NCBI RefSeq assembly: GCF_024199795.1
Contig: NZ_JANADK010000001.1
Location: forward strand, 7,440,001-7,504,000
DNA: 64,000 nucleotides
Reading direction: 5' to 3'
Origin: Bradyrhizobium sp. CCGB01
GTDB taxonomy: Bacteria; Pseudomonadota; Alphaproteobacteria; Rhizobiales; Xanthobacteraceae
The position numbers were made by a program, and so were the translations under genes. The notes beneath the pieces are model-generated. The model ran no database searches and was not told the DNA's origin. It saw nothing but the letters and a program-made list of their open reading frames with translations. Positions within the stretch are counted from its first letter, which is position 1. The number at the start of each line of letters is the position of its first letter. Positions 54,408 through 63,691 of the stretch are shown in pieces.

Positions 54408-55034
54408 TCAGTTCCGGTGCTTGAGCCGGTCGCGGTGCGCGGCCTGCTTGGCGCGGTTGCCGCAGATCGCCATGCTGCACCATCGCCGCGCACGCCTGCG
54501 GGTATGGTCCACGAACACCATCGTGCAGCTATGGCCCTCGCACGCCTTCACGTTCGAGAAGTCTTCCTCGCAGACGAATTTCGCCATCGCTTCGCCGACC
54601 GGCAGCAGCAGTGATTCCGGCGATCGCCAGCGCCGCGTCGTGCGCAGCGCGAGGCCATGATTGTCATCGTGAAGCCGGGCTTCGATCCGGCCGAAAACCT
54701 CGTCGCGCGCCAGGAGGCTGTTGAGCGGATCGAGCTCGCCTAACACCTCCGCACCGAGTGGCCGGCCGGCATGGCCGCGGACGAACGTCCTGAACCACTC
54801 GCGCAAGGCCCTCGCCTGTTCGGCGACCGCGTCCAGCTCGCCCGGCTTTGCGCGCGTGCTCAGCATCTCCAGTTCTTCCGCGGGGACGAGCCTGGCCTGC
54901 GCCAGCCAGTCGACCAGGCCATCGCCGTCGTTGATCCAGTCGACGGGCACATCGACCGGCGTCGCGATCGAGTTCAGGAAATCGAGACCGCGCGAGTCGG
55001 CGATGAACATGGCGGGCGGTCTGTTGTTTGACAT
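54408..55034 (-). CDS. CGNR zinc finger regulator (ABATE domain)
   Basis: 208 residues. N-terminal ABATE-type domain (about 1-130) with LDFLNSIATP; C-terminal CGNR zinc finger with ACEGHSC and RRWCSMAICGNRAKQAAHR, giving the Cys ligands and the CGNR motif. The family is thought to be transcriptional regulators sensing stress or small molecules. It is divergent from an alpha/beta hydrolase operon; three related half-sites lie between them. Confidence 0.9.
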   Translation of the reverse strand: MSNNRPPAMFIADSRGLDFLNSIATPVDVPVDWINDGDGLVDWLAQARLVPAEELEMLSTRAKPGELDAVAEQARALREWFRTFVRGHAGRPLGAEVLGELDPLNSLLARDEVFGRIEARLHDDNHGLALRTTRRWRSPESLLLPVGEAMAKFVCEEDFSNVKACEGHSCTMVFVDHTRRRARRWCSMAICGNRAKQAAHRDRLKHRN

Positions 55035-55069
55035 GCGTCGCTTCTCTGCCGGGCGGGAAGATCGGATCT

Positions 55070-55143
55070 GTAACCCGTTAAATGCGTCTTGACAAGTTAC
55101 TCATCGGGCTAATAACCCTCAACTCAGCTATTTAACAGGTTAC
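55070..55143. promoter_or_regulatory. Divergent control region with paired inverted operator sites
   Basis: GTAACCCGTTAAAT at 55070-55083 and its inverted near-copy at 55130-55143 (reverse complement GTAACCTGTTAAAT) differ at one base. A third related site GTAACTTGTCAA lies between them on the minus strand (55089-55100). A possible promoter TTGACA (55089-55094), 15-base spacer, TAATAA (55110-55115) sits inside. Suggests cooperative binding of the CGNR regulator. Confidence 0.6.
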
Positions 55144-55159
55144 TATCCAGGAGGCGAAG

Positions 55160-55855
55160 ATGGCCAAGGCGGAGATGACTGTGATCCTGGCCCATGGCGC
55201 TTGGGCCGATGGATCGAGCTGGGCGCGCGTCATCACGGCGCTCAAGGCCGACGGCATCAAGGCGCAAGCGGCTCCGCTTTCGCTGACCTCGCTTGCGGAC
55301 GATGTCGCCGCCCTCAACCGGAGCCTGGACCGCACCGAAGGTCCGGTGGTGCTGGCGGGACATGCCTATGCCGGCGCGGTGATCGCATTGGCACGCCCCG
55401 CACGCGTGAAGGCGCTGGTGTATGTCGCAGCGCTGGCACCTGACGAAGGCGAGAAGGTCGCGGACGTGTTCTATCGTCTCGCCCCGCATCCGCAGGCGCC
55501 GAAGCTTGCGCCTGACGACAACGGCCTGATCTGGCTGCCTGAAGACGCCTTCGCGACCGCCTTCGCGCAAAACGCGTCCGCGGAAGATCACACCGTGCTC
55601 GCCGCCGTGCAGCGGCCGATCTCGGTCGACTGCATCACGATCCCTGGCGGGCGTCCGCTCTGGAAGGACGTGCCGAGCTGGTACCTGCTCGCGGAGCAGG
55701 ACCGCATGATCGTGCCGGAGATGCAGCGCTTCATGGCCGAGCGCATGAAGGCGCAGATCCGTACCCACGCCGTCGATCACACGCCGAGCGTCACCGCGCC
55801 CGCTTTCGTCGCCGAGATCATCCGCGACGCGGTTCGTTCCGTGCGCAGCAACTAG
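55160..55855 (+). CDS. Alpha/beta hydrolase-fold protein with Ala in place of nucleophile Ser
   Basis: 231 residues, first gene after the CGNR control region. Family features: ILAHGAWADGSSW with the oxyanion HG, and the LTSLADDVAALNR segment of small esterase-like hydrolases. The nucleophile elbow reads GHAYAG instead of GHSYGG, so the serine is Ala; Glu/Asp in EQDRMIVP and His in DHTPSV remain. Either hydrolysis is lost, or a different chemistry or a ligand-binding role applies. GGAGGCG precedes the ATG. Confidence 0.85.
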   Translation: MAKAEMTVILAHGAWADGSSWARVITALKADGIKAQAAPLSLTSLADDVAALNRSLDRTEGPVVLAGHAYAGAVIALARPARVKALVYVAALAPDEGEKVADVFYRLAPHPQAPKLAPDDNGLIWLPEDAFATAFAQNASAEDHTVLAAVQRPISVDCITIPGGRPLWKDVPSWYLLAEQDRMIVPEMQRFMAERMKAQIRTHAVDHTPSVTAPAFVAEIIRDAVRSVRSN

Positions 55856-55888
55856 CGCTTCATCCCCCATCGAAAAACGGAGAACGAC

Positions 55889-56749
55889 ATGACCACCACC
55901 CGATATCGCACGGCAGACGTCGACGGCTTCAAAATTTTCTATCGCGAGGCCGGACCTTCGGGCGCGCCGAAGCTGCTGCTGCTGCACGGCTTCCCGAGCG
56001 CCGGTCACATGTTCCGCGACCTGATCCCGTTGCTCGCTGACAAGTACCACATCGTCGCGCCCGACCTTCCCGGCTTCGGTCAGTCCGACATGCCGCCGCG
56101 CAAGGACTTCATCTACAATTTCGACAACATCGCGCATGTGATCGAGCGTTTCACCGAAGTGATCGGCTTCGACCGGTTCGCAATCTACGTGTTCGATTAT
56201 GGCGCGCCGACGGGCTTTCGGCTGGCGCTCAGCCATCCCGAACGGATCACGGCCATCATCTCGCAGAACGGCAACGCCTATGAGGACGGCCTCAGCGACG
56301 GCTGGACCCCGATCAAGGCGTATTGGCAGGATCCCTCGCCGGCGAACCGCGACGCGCTGCGCGCCTTCCTCACGCCGGAGACGACGCGCTGGCAGTACAC
56401 GCACGGCGTTCCAGATCCGGCCATGGTGTCGCCGGACGGCCAGAACCTCGACAATTTTTACCTGGCGCGTCCGGGCTCGGACGACGTGCAGCTCGACCTG
56501 TTTGGCGACTACAAGAGCAACGTTGCGCTCTATCCGCTATTCCAGAGCTACTTCCGCACGCGCAAGCCGCCGTTCCTGGCGGTGTGGGGCAAGAACGACC
56601 CGTTCTTCATCCCGCCCGGCGCCGAAGCCTTCAAGCGCGACAATCCCAACGCCGAGGTGCAGTTCTTCGACACCGGCCACTTCGCGCTGGAAACGCATGC
56701 GCGCGAGATCGCGGACAGCATCCGCGATTTCCTCGGCCGGCTGCGCTAG
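55889..56749 (+). CDS. Alpha/beta hydrolase, epoxide hydrolase/haloalkane dehalogenase type
   Basis: 286 residues. HGFPSAG (oxyanion), DLPGFGQSD, and an aspartate nucleophile in VFDYGAPTG (about residue 109), the hallmark of dehalogenases and epoxide hydrolases rather than serine esterases. Late His in DTGHFALETH completes the triad. Likely opens epoxides or removes halogens from a small molecule. GGAG ribosome site before the ATG; second gene of the operon. Confidence 0.88.
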   Translation: MTTTRYRTADVDGFKIFYREAGPSGAPKLLLLHGFPSAGHMFRDLIPLLADKYHIVAPDLPGFGQSDMPPRKDFIYNFDNIAHVIERFTEVIGFDRFAIYVFDYGAPTGFRLALSHPERITAIISQNGNAYEDGLSDGWTPIKAYWQDPSPANRDALRAFLTPETTRWQYTHGVPDPAMVSPDGQNLDNFYLARPGSDDVQLDLFGDYKSNVALYPLFQSYFRTRKPPFLAVWGKNDPFFIPPGAEAFKRDNPNAEVQFFDTGHFALETHAREIADSIRDFLGRLR

Positions 56750-56764
56750 CGCGAGGATTTCATC

Positions 56765-57535
56765 ATGTCGCCATCCGTCGCCATCGTGACAGGCGCAAGC
56801 TCCGGGATCGGCCGGGCTGCCGCACTACGGCTCGCGCAGGACTTCGGCGCGGTCGTCGTCGCTGCACGCAGCGCGGACCAGCTGGAAGCGGCCGGACGCG
56901 AGATCAAGGCGGCCGGCGCCGAGCCGCTGCAGCTCGATCTCGACCTGGCGGCTCCGGCTTCGGCCGACACGCTCGTGAGCCGGACGCTGGATCGCTTTGG
57001 CCGCATCGATGCCCTCGTCAATGTCGCCGGCGCTGTTCCCGGGCTCGATGTGTTTGAAATGACCGATGCGCAGTGGGACGCCGGCATGGCGCTGAAATTC
57101 CACGGCGCGCGGCGTTTGACGATCCGTGCCTGGGACGCGCTCAGGCAAGCCGGAGGACGTGTCGTGTTCATGTCCGGCAATGCGGCGGTGATTCCGAAGC
57201 CGGGAGCCGCGGCCGTCGGCGCCATCAATGCCGCAATCGAAGCCATGGCGAAGGCGTTCGCGGAACGCGGCATCGCCGACGGGGTTCAGGTCAACAGCGT
57301 CTCGCCCGGCGCGATCATGACCGGCCGCCGCCTGTCCATGATCGAGAAGGCCGCGGCGTCCCGCAACATCTCGCTCGACGAAGCAAAACGACAGGCGCTC
57401 AATCAAGCCGGCATTGTCAGGTTCGGCGAAGCCCGGGAAATCGCCGAGCTCATCGCATTCGCGGTCTCGCCGCGGGCGCGCTGGATGACCGGCACGGTGC
57501 TGCGCATGGACGGCGGTGAGGTGAAATCGACGTGA
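56765..57535 (+). CDS. Short-chain dehydrogenase-like protein lacking YxxxK
   Basis: 256 residues with intact cofactor motif TGASSGIG (9-16) and NVAG (near 86), ending in the usual GTVLRMDGG. The catalytic YxxxK is absent: the aligned stretch after MSGNAAVIPKPGAAA reads VGAIN. So NAD(P) binding is expected but standard carbonyl/alcohol chemistry is not. Start 15 bases after the preceding stop; the next gene starts 13 bases after its stop. Confidence 0.85.
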   Translation: MSPSVAIVTGASSGIGRAAALRLAQDFGAVVVAARSADQLEAAGREIKAAGAEPLQLDLDLAAPASADTLVSRTLDRFGRIDALVNVAGAVPGLDVFEMTDAQWDAGMALKFHGARRLTIRAWDALRQAGGRVVFMSGNAAVIPKPGAAAVGAINAAIEAMAKAFAERGIADGVQVNSVSPGAIMTGRRLSMIEKAAASRNISLDEAKRQALNQAGIVRFGEAREIAELIAFAVSPRARWMTGTVLRMDGGEVKST

Positions 57536-57548
57536 TGGAGCAGCCGAC

Positions 57549-58139
57549 ATGGCACATGCGAGACGGACTCCGGAACGATTGAGCGCATTTTCGGACGGCG
57601 TGTTCGCCGTCCTGATCACGGTGCTGGTGCTCGAGCTTCGCCCGCCCGAAAGCCCGACCTTCGCGGCGCTGCTGGCGTTGTGGCCGACCTGGCTCTCCTA
57701 TGCCGTCAGCTACGTTTTCATCGCGATCGTCTGGGCCAATCACCATCATCTGATGCGCTATGCGAGCGAAACGACGCCGCGGCTGATGTGGTTCAATTTT
57801 GCCCATCTGTTCTCGGTGTCGCTGCTGCCGCTCTCCACCGCCTGGATGGCGGTGAGCGAGCTCGCGGCGCAGCCGGTCGCTTTCTACGCCGCAGTGTTCT
57901 TCCTGGTGAACGCGACCTATGTCGCGCTGCTCTGGGACCTCGTCGGGCGTGCGCCGGCGGGCGAGGTCCAGCCACGGGAGCGCAGGATCATGCGCACCCG
58001 CTCGATCGTCACGCTCGCGACCTTCGCGATCGCAGCCGGCGTGGCTTTGAGATTCCCCGTGGCCGGACTTGCGATGTGCTGCTGCTGCCTGATCGTCTAT
58101 CTGAAGCCGGAAGCGCCGGGTGGCGAGGACGAGGCATAA
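57549..58139 (+). CDS. TMEM175 family (DUF1211) potassium-channel-like protein
   Basis: 196 residues. ERLSAFSDGVFAVLIT near 9-24 is the family signature (RxxxFSDGVFAxxxT), followed by about five more helices. Bacterial TMEM175 proteins are small tetrameric K+-selective channels. A Cys-rich last helix (GLAMCCCCLIVY) is unusual. Last gene of the CGNR-divergent operon. Confidence 0.88.
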   Translation: MAHARRTPERLSAFSDGVFAVLITVLVLELRPPESPTFAALLALWPTWLSYAVSYVFIAIVWANHHHLMRYASETTPRLMWFNFAHLFSVSLLPLSTAWMAVSELAAQPVAFYAAVFFLVNATYVALLWDLVGRAPAGEVQPRERRIMRTRSIVTLATFAIAAGVALRFPVAGLAMCCCCLIVYLKPEAPGGEDEA

Positions 58140-58206
58140 AGCAATGCCGCCGTCGAGCTGCAGGTCGACGGCGGCACAGACGAGATCTCGAGCTAATGTG
58201 CCGACT

Positions 58207-58926
58207 TCAGTTCCGTGCCGGCGCCGTTGCGGCTGCCGAGCGTGCCGGACGCGGTGCGCGCGGTTCGGCAACCGGAGCGGCCGGGGCGCGCGAGCGCATG
58301 ATCGCGGCGTCGATCTCGGCGATGACCCTGCGCTGGATCGCCTCGTTCTTGTCGATCGAGATGTGGCCGACGCCGGTGCCGCGGACGTCGACATTGTCGA
58401 GCTTGCCACGCAGGCCAGCCGCGGCCCGCACCGGCTCGCCGGGACCATCGCCGATATAGATGTTGATGTAGCGCTCGGCGCCGGTCGACAGCCTGGTCTT
58501 GAACACGGAATCGAGGCCGATCGCGAGCTTCACGGGCACGCCGAGCTGGTTGAGCTTGGCGATCATATCCGGCAGCGCGGTCGCGCCCGAGGAATGGCCG
58601 ACCAGGACGATGGTCTTGATTCGGCCGGCCTTGTAGGCGGTCGCGGCTTCATCGGCGAGCGAGGACCAGGACACGAAGTTGGCGACGGTCACCGGGATGC
58701 CCTGGGCCTGGAGCCGGGAGCCGATCGTGTCGAGCCCGAGCGAGAAGATGTTGAGCACGCCGCGGAGCAGGTAGACATGCGTGGTCTGGGCGGCAGCCTG
58801 ACTCGGGGCCGCCTTGGCGGTGGTCGGGTTGATGGCAACAGCTGACAGCAGGAGCAGGCAGATCGCCCACACGCGGATGGCGGACAACTGGCTGGCGCCG
58901 GCGGTGTGACGGCCGTTCGGTCTCAT
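58207..58926 (-). CDS. Periplasmic alpha/beta hydrolase-like protein (paralogue of 49291-50232)
   Basis: 239 residues: signal-anchor at the N-terminus, then HVYLLRGVLNIFSLGLDTIGSRL, IVLVGHSSGATAL, AIGLDSVF and GVGHISIDKNEAIQRRVI. Each aligns with the LysM-bearing protein at 49291-50232 (KVYLFRGAMGPIFSTGMDRLG, IVLIGHSMGG, IAIDPAH, SHINIEK), so they are paralogues; this one has no LysM but an Ala/Pro/Arg tail. The Ser elbow is present. ATG at 58926 with AGGGAAA upstream. Confidence 0.75.
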   Translation of the reverse strand: MRPNGRHTAGASQLSAIRVWAICLLLLSAVAINPTTAKAAPSQAAAQTTHVYLLRGVLNIFSLGLDTIGSRLQAQGIPVTVANFVSWSSLADEAATAYKAGRIKTIVLVGHSSGATALPDMIAKLNQLGVPVKLAIGLDSVFKTRLSTGAERYINIYIGDGPGEPVRAAAGLRGKLDNVDVRGTGVGHISIDKNEAIQRRVIAEIDAAIMRSRAPAAPVAEPRAPRPARSAAATAPARN

Positions 58927-59211
58927 CGGTCTTTTCCCTGGGGACAATACGCTTTGCGATCGGCCGGAATCGTAGCCACGCCCTGCTCGCAGACGCAACA
59001 AAGAGGCGCGTGAGTGGCAATCTTAGCCACAGCCCGTGACCATCGCGCAACACTTGCCTGAAACCGGCCACCGAAGCGCCTGTTTTGAGACCATTTTTCT
59101 CCCGGCAATTGCGGCCGGGCAAGAGCATTCCTATTTCAGGGCTCCGCTGACCTCCTCCCGGGACGGTTCCAGCCCCCTCCCCAGCCTTTGCCCCTCAGAC
59201 TTGCGGCCATC

Positions 59212-60131
<920 letters not shown>

Positions 60132-60135
<4 letters not shown>

Positions 60136-60893
60136 ATCACCGCGCCATCCGCGCCATCTATCTGTTCGAAATGGCGCGCACCTGGCGCACGGTGCTGCAA
60201 AGCATCGTCTCGCCCGTCGTCTCGACCTCGCTCTATTTCGTGGTGTTCGGCGCCGCGATCGGCTCGCGCATCAGCGAGGTCGAGGGCGTCAGCTACGGCA
60301 CCTTCATCGTGCCGGGCCTGATCATGCTCTCGGTGCTGACGCAGAGCATCGCCAACGCCTCGTTCGGCATCTACTTCCCCAAATTCACAGGCACGATCTA
60401 CGAGATCCTGTCGGCGCCGATCTCCTATTTCGAGATCGTGCTCGGCTATGTCGGCGCCGCCGCGACCAAGTCGATCATCCTCGGCCTGATCATTCTCGCC
60501 ACCGCCGGCCTGTTCGTGCCGCTGCACATCCATCATCCGGTCTGGATGCTGGCCTTCCTGGTGCTGACGGCGGTGACGTTCAGCCTGTTCGGCTTCATCA
60601 TCGGCATCTGGGCCGACGGCTTCGAAAAGCTCCAGATGATCCCGATGCTCGTGGTGACGCCGCTGACCTTCCTCGGCGGCAGCTTCTATTCCATCGACAT
60701 GCTGCCGCCCACCTGGCGCACGGTGGCGCTGCTCAACCCGGTCGTCTATCTGATCTCGGGCTTCCGCTGGAGCTTCTACGAGATCGCGGATGTCAGCGTG
60801 TCCGTCAGCATCGGCATGACGACCGCGTTCCTGGTGATCTGCCTCGCCATCATCTGGTGGATTTTCCGGACGGGTTACCGGTTGAAGAACTGA
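60132..60893 (+). CDS. ABC-2 type permease (YadH-like)
   Basis: 253 residues, six helices, with the ABC2_membrane domain ([42 protein letters not shown]). Overlaps the ATPase gene by four bases, so translationally coupled. Exports an unknown substrate, possibly a drug or envelope lipid. Confidence 0.92.
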
Positions 60894-60895
60894 TT

Positions 60896-60996
60896 GTCAT
60901 TCCGGGGCGTGCGAAGCACGAACCCGGAATCCATTCATCCAGTGGCTCTGCCGCACGATGGATTCCGGGCTCGCGCTCCGCGCGCCCCGGAATGAC
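60896..60996. repeat. Palindromic dispersed repeat, family C
   Basis: GTCATTCCGGGGCGTGCGAAGCAC...CCGGAATCC on the left and GGATTCCGGGCTCGCGCTCCGCG...GCCCCGGAATGAC on the right: near-perfect inverted arms of about 37 bases around a 25-base loop. It directly follows the exporter operon and is convergent with the glycine-zipper gene, so it may serve as a bidirectional transcript end. Confidence 0.8.
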
Positions 60997-61004
60997 GACG
61001 GTGC

Positions 61005-61328
61005 TTACCGATAGCAATGGAAGCGGTGATAGCCGTCATAGTAGCCGCGGCAGCGGTAGTGGCGATGATGCGGAATGCCGAACACGCCCTCGACCGCCCC
61101 CACGGCGCCACCAACACCGGCGCCGACCGCGCCACCAACCACGCCGCCCACAGGGCCGGCGATCCGGTTGCCTTCATAGGAGCCTTCCTGGGCGCCGCGC
61201 ACGATGCCCTGGGCGTGGCCGGCTTGCGGCAGCGACAACAACGCGAGCAGGATGGCAGCGGCTGCGAACAGCAGACGGATTGGCAGACCAGCCGGCAATT
61301 GCGCGGCGGCGATACGGGCTTTGTTCAT
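61005..61328 (-). CDS. Exported glycine-zipper small protein
   Basis: 107 residues: signal peptide (ending GHAQG), a Gly/Ala/Val zipper (IAGPVGGVVGGAVGAGVGGAVGA) and a His/Tyr/Arg-rich end (HHRHYRCRGYYDGYHRFHCYR). Glycine zippers insert or pack in membranes; such proteins are common in Bradyrhizobium and unstudied. ATG at 61328 preferred (GGGACCGAAG upstream). Confidence 0.75.
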   Translation of the reverse strand: MNKARIAAAQLPAGLPIRLLFAAAAILLALLSLPQAGHAQGIVRGAQEGSYEGNRIAGPVGGVVGGAVGAGVGGAVGAVEGVFGIPHHRHYRCRGYYDGYHRFHCYR

Positions 61329-61642
61329 CTTCGGTCCCAAGGGAATTAAAGGGGGCAAGGCGGCGAAAGCCGCCTGTCGGGGTGGCCACGATCAACGCCC
61401 GAAGCGGCCGAATGGTTGCGCCTTTATGACGAATTGTCGGCGTTGTGAACGCTCGGCACGCTCGCGAAAATGTCAGCGCCGCCGCCAGCCACGTGGCACA
61501 AAGCGGCCTTGCTTACGCCCGGCATCGCGTTAACGATGGGCCGCCAGGCCGCTGGAACGAAAGCCGGATTGCAGACATATTGCACGCCGGGGGACGGAGA
61601 GCCGCAGCGCCTGGCGTGAACAGGCCGGAGGCCAGAACTCAA

Positions 61643-62440
61643 ATGCGTTTTCAGATGCGTTCATTTTTTATCGCTTTCACCTCCCTGATGCTTTTGAGCG
61701 CGGGCACCGCGCAGGCCAAGGTCGAGATCACCGTCGACAAGGACAATCAGCAGATGACCGTCGCGGTCGACGGCGTCGCGCGCTATCGCTGGCCGGTGTC
61801 GACGGGCATTCCCTCGCGTGAAACGCCGAACGGCGCATTCCGCGCCTTCCGCATGGAAGAGGATCACTACTCCAAGGAATTCGACGACGCGCCGATGCCG
61901 CATGCGATCTTCTTCACCAAGGTCGGGCACGCCATCCACGGCACCGACTCGGTCGGCCGGCTCGGCTCGCCCGCGTCGCATGGCTGCGTGCGGCTGTCGC
62001 GTCAGAATGCGACGACGCTCTACGCGCTGGTGCAGCAACAGGGCGTGCTCAACACCACGGTGACGCTGACCGGCTCGGCCCAGGTGGCTCTGGCCCGCAA
62101 TCCGCGCGGCCGCAACCCCACAGCAGTGGCCCGCGCTCCGCAGCCTGCCGAAGAGCAATACGCCACGTCAGGCGATCCCGTGAATCTGGCGCCGCCGGCG
62201 CAGCCCGCCCGCCGCTACATGCCACAGGACGACAACTACATCTATCCGGCCGACGGCAGCGACACCGGCGCGCGCTATCCGGCGCCGCGCCCCTCCACCC
62301 GGCCGCTCTATGACGCGCAGGTCTATCAGCAGCAGCAGCCGCGCTCCTATTACGACCAGGGCGCTGGCCAGCAGGGCTACTATTATCAGCCGCAGCCCCG
62401 GCAGGTTTATCAGCCGCGCGGCTATTACTACCAGAACTGA
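61643..62440 (+). CDS. L,D-transpeptidase (YkuD) with Tyr/Gln-rich tail
   Basis: 265 residues: signal peptide (ending TAQA), catalytic domain about 22-145 with HAIHGTDSVGRLGSPASHGCVRLS (catalytic His and Cys), then about 115 residues of low complexity rich in Pro, Tyr, Gln and Arg (YQQQQPRSYYDQ, YYYQPQPRQVYQPRGYYYQN). The enzyme forms 3-3 peptidoglycan cross-links or attaches proteins to the wall. ATG at 61643 has GAGG upstream. Confidence 0.9.
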   Translation: MRFQMRSFFIAFTSLMLLSAGTAQAKVEITVDKDNQQMTVAVDGVARYRWPVSTGIPSRETPNGAFRAFRMEEDHYSKEFDDAPMPHAIFFTKVGHAIHGTDSVGRLGSPASHGCVRLSRQNATTLYALVQQQGVLNTTVTLTGSAQVALARNPRGRNPTAVARAPQPAEEQYATSGDPVNLAPPAQPARRYMPQDDNYIYPADGSDTGARYPAPRPSTRPLYDAQVYQQQQPRSYYDQGAGQQGYYYQPQPRQVYQPRGYYYQN

Positions 62441-62486
62441 CGCTATTCGAACGCAGCGTTGCCGCGTTCGACGACGAAGGGCGCGG

Positions 62487-62531
62487 CCGACCGGCTCTCA
62501 AAATCTCGGGCCCGGTCGGGGCTTCGTTTTT
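62487..62531 (+). terminator. Probable rho-independent terminator after the L,D-transpeptidase
   Basis: CCGACCGG (62487-62494) pairs with CCGGTCGG (62512-62519); a short GGGGCTTCG then leads to TTTTT (62527-62531). The spacing between stem and T-run is longer than ideal, so an alternative stem GGGCCCGGTCGGGGC may be used. Confidence 0.5.
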
Positions 62532-62598
62532 GCGACGTTGCCGACAAGCCGGCAAAGTGCTCGACTACCAAGCACTGCCCCTTGCCCAGCGTGCCGCC

Positions 62599-63582
62599 AT
62601 GCCCTCACATATCTCAACGATCTTGACTGTGATCCTCGTTTCGATGGCGGGAGAGGCTATGGCCTTCGATCTCGAGGCGCATCGCGGCGGCCGCGCGCTG
62701 CTGCCGGAGAACACCCTGCCGGCCTTCGCCAATGCGCTGTCGATGGGCGTGGACACGCTGGAGCTCGACGTCGGCGTGACCGCGGATGGCGAAGTCGTGG
62801 TGTCGCATGAGCGCGGGCTCAATCCCGATCTCGCGCGGAGATCCGACGGGACCTATGTCACGCCGCCCGGCACGCCCTTCGTAAAACTGCGGCTCGACGA
62901 GGTCAGATCCTATGACGTCGGCCAGATCCGTCCCGACAGCTCTTATGCGAAGCAATTCCCCGATCAGCGGGCCGTTCCGGGGACACGCATTCCCACCCTG
63001 AGCGAGTTGTTCGCGCTGGTGCGAAAGTCCGGCAACACTCGCGTGCGTTTCAACATCGAAACCAAGATCGATCCGAACCATCCGGACGAATCCCTCGATC
63101 CGCAAGCTTTCGTCACCAAGGTGCTCGGACTGATCGACACTGAAAAGTTTTCCGACCGCGTCATGATCCAGTCGTTCGACTGGCGAACCCTGCTGCTCGT
63201 CCGGCAACAGGCGCCCAACATCCCGACGGTCTACCTGACGCTCCAGCGCGGCTCAGGCCAGACGGTGGCGCTCGACAAGGCTACCAACTGGACGGCGGGC
63301 TTCAATCCTGCCGATCACGGCGGCTCGCTACCGCGGACGATCAAGGCTGCGGGCGGCGCGGTCTGGTCGCCCTATTTCGGCGATGTGACCGGAGCGCTCA
63401 TCTCGGAGGCGCACGCACTCGGACTGCGCGTCGTGGTGTGGACGGTCAACAAGCGTGAGGACATGACACGCATGATCGAGCTCGGCGTCGACGGTATCAT
63501 CTCGGACAGGCCGGATTTGTTGAGAGACATCGCGGGCGAGAAGGGAATTGCGCTGCCGGCGGGGACGCCGGTGGCGCCGTAG
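62599..63582 (+). CDS. Exported glycerophosphodiester phosphodiesterase
   Basis: 327 residues: signal peptide (ending AMA), then EAHRGGRALLPENTLPAF (His-Arg and Glu), TLELDVGVTADGEVVVSHE (metal-binding Glu, Asp and catalytic His), NIETKID, and SFDWRTLLLVRQ: the full GDPD family core. Hydrolyses deacylated phospholipids to glycerol-3-phosphate and an alcohol in the periplasm. ATG at 62599 fits the signal peptide. Confidence 0.92.
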   Translation: MPSHISTILTVILVSMAGEAMAFDLEAHRGGRALLPENTLPAFANALSMGVDTLELDVGVTADGEVVVSHERGLNPDLARRSDGTYVTPPGTPFVKLRLDEVRSYDVGQIRPDSSYAKQFPDQRAVPGTRIPTLSELFALVRKSGNTRVRFNIETKIDPNHPDESLDPQAFVTKVLGLIDTEKFSDRVMIQSFDWRTLLLVRQQAPNIPTVYLTLQRGSGQTVALDKATNWTAGFNPADHGGSLPRTIKAAGGAVWSPYFGDVTGALISEAHALGLRVVVWTVNKREDMTRMIELGVDGIISDRPDLLRDIAGEKGIALPAGTPVAP

Positions 63583-63594
63583 AATCCCCCTTGC

Positions 63595-63677
63595 AGCCTG
63601 GATGGAGCGCAGCGAAATCCGGGAGCAGTGTCCGCCGCGCGAAGGCACCCCGGATTGCGCTGCGCTCCATCCGGGCT
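63595..63677. repeat. Palindromic dispersed repeat, family E
   Basis: Arms of 29 bases (63595-63623 and 63649-63677; starting AGCCTGGATGGAGCGCAGCG) are reverse complements with two mismatches around a 25-base loop. A common rhizobial intergenic palindrome. Lies between the phosphodiesterase and the convergent last gene. Confidence 0.85.
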
Positions 63678-63691
63678 ACGAAGAATCGTTC

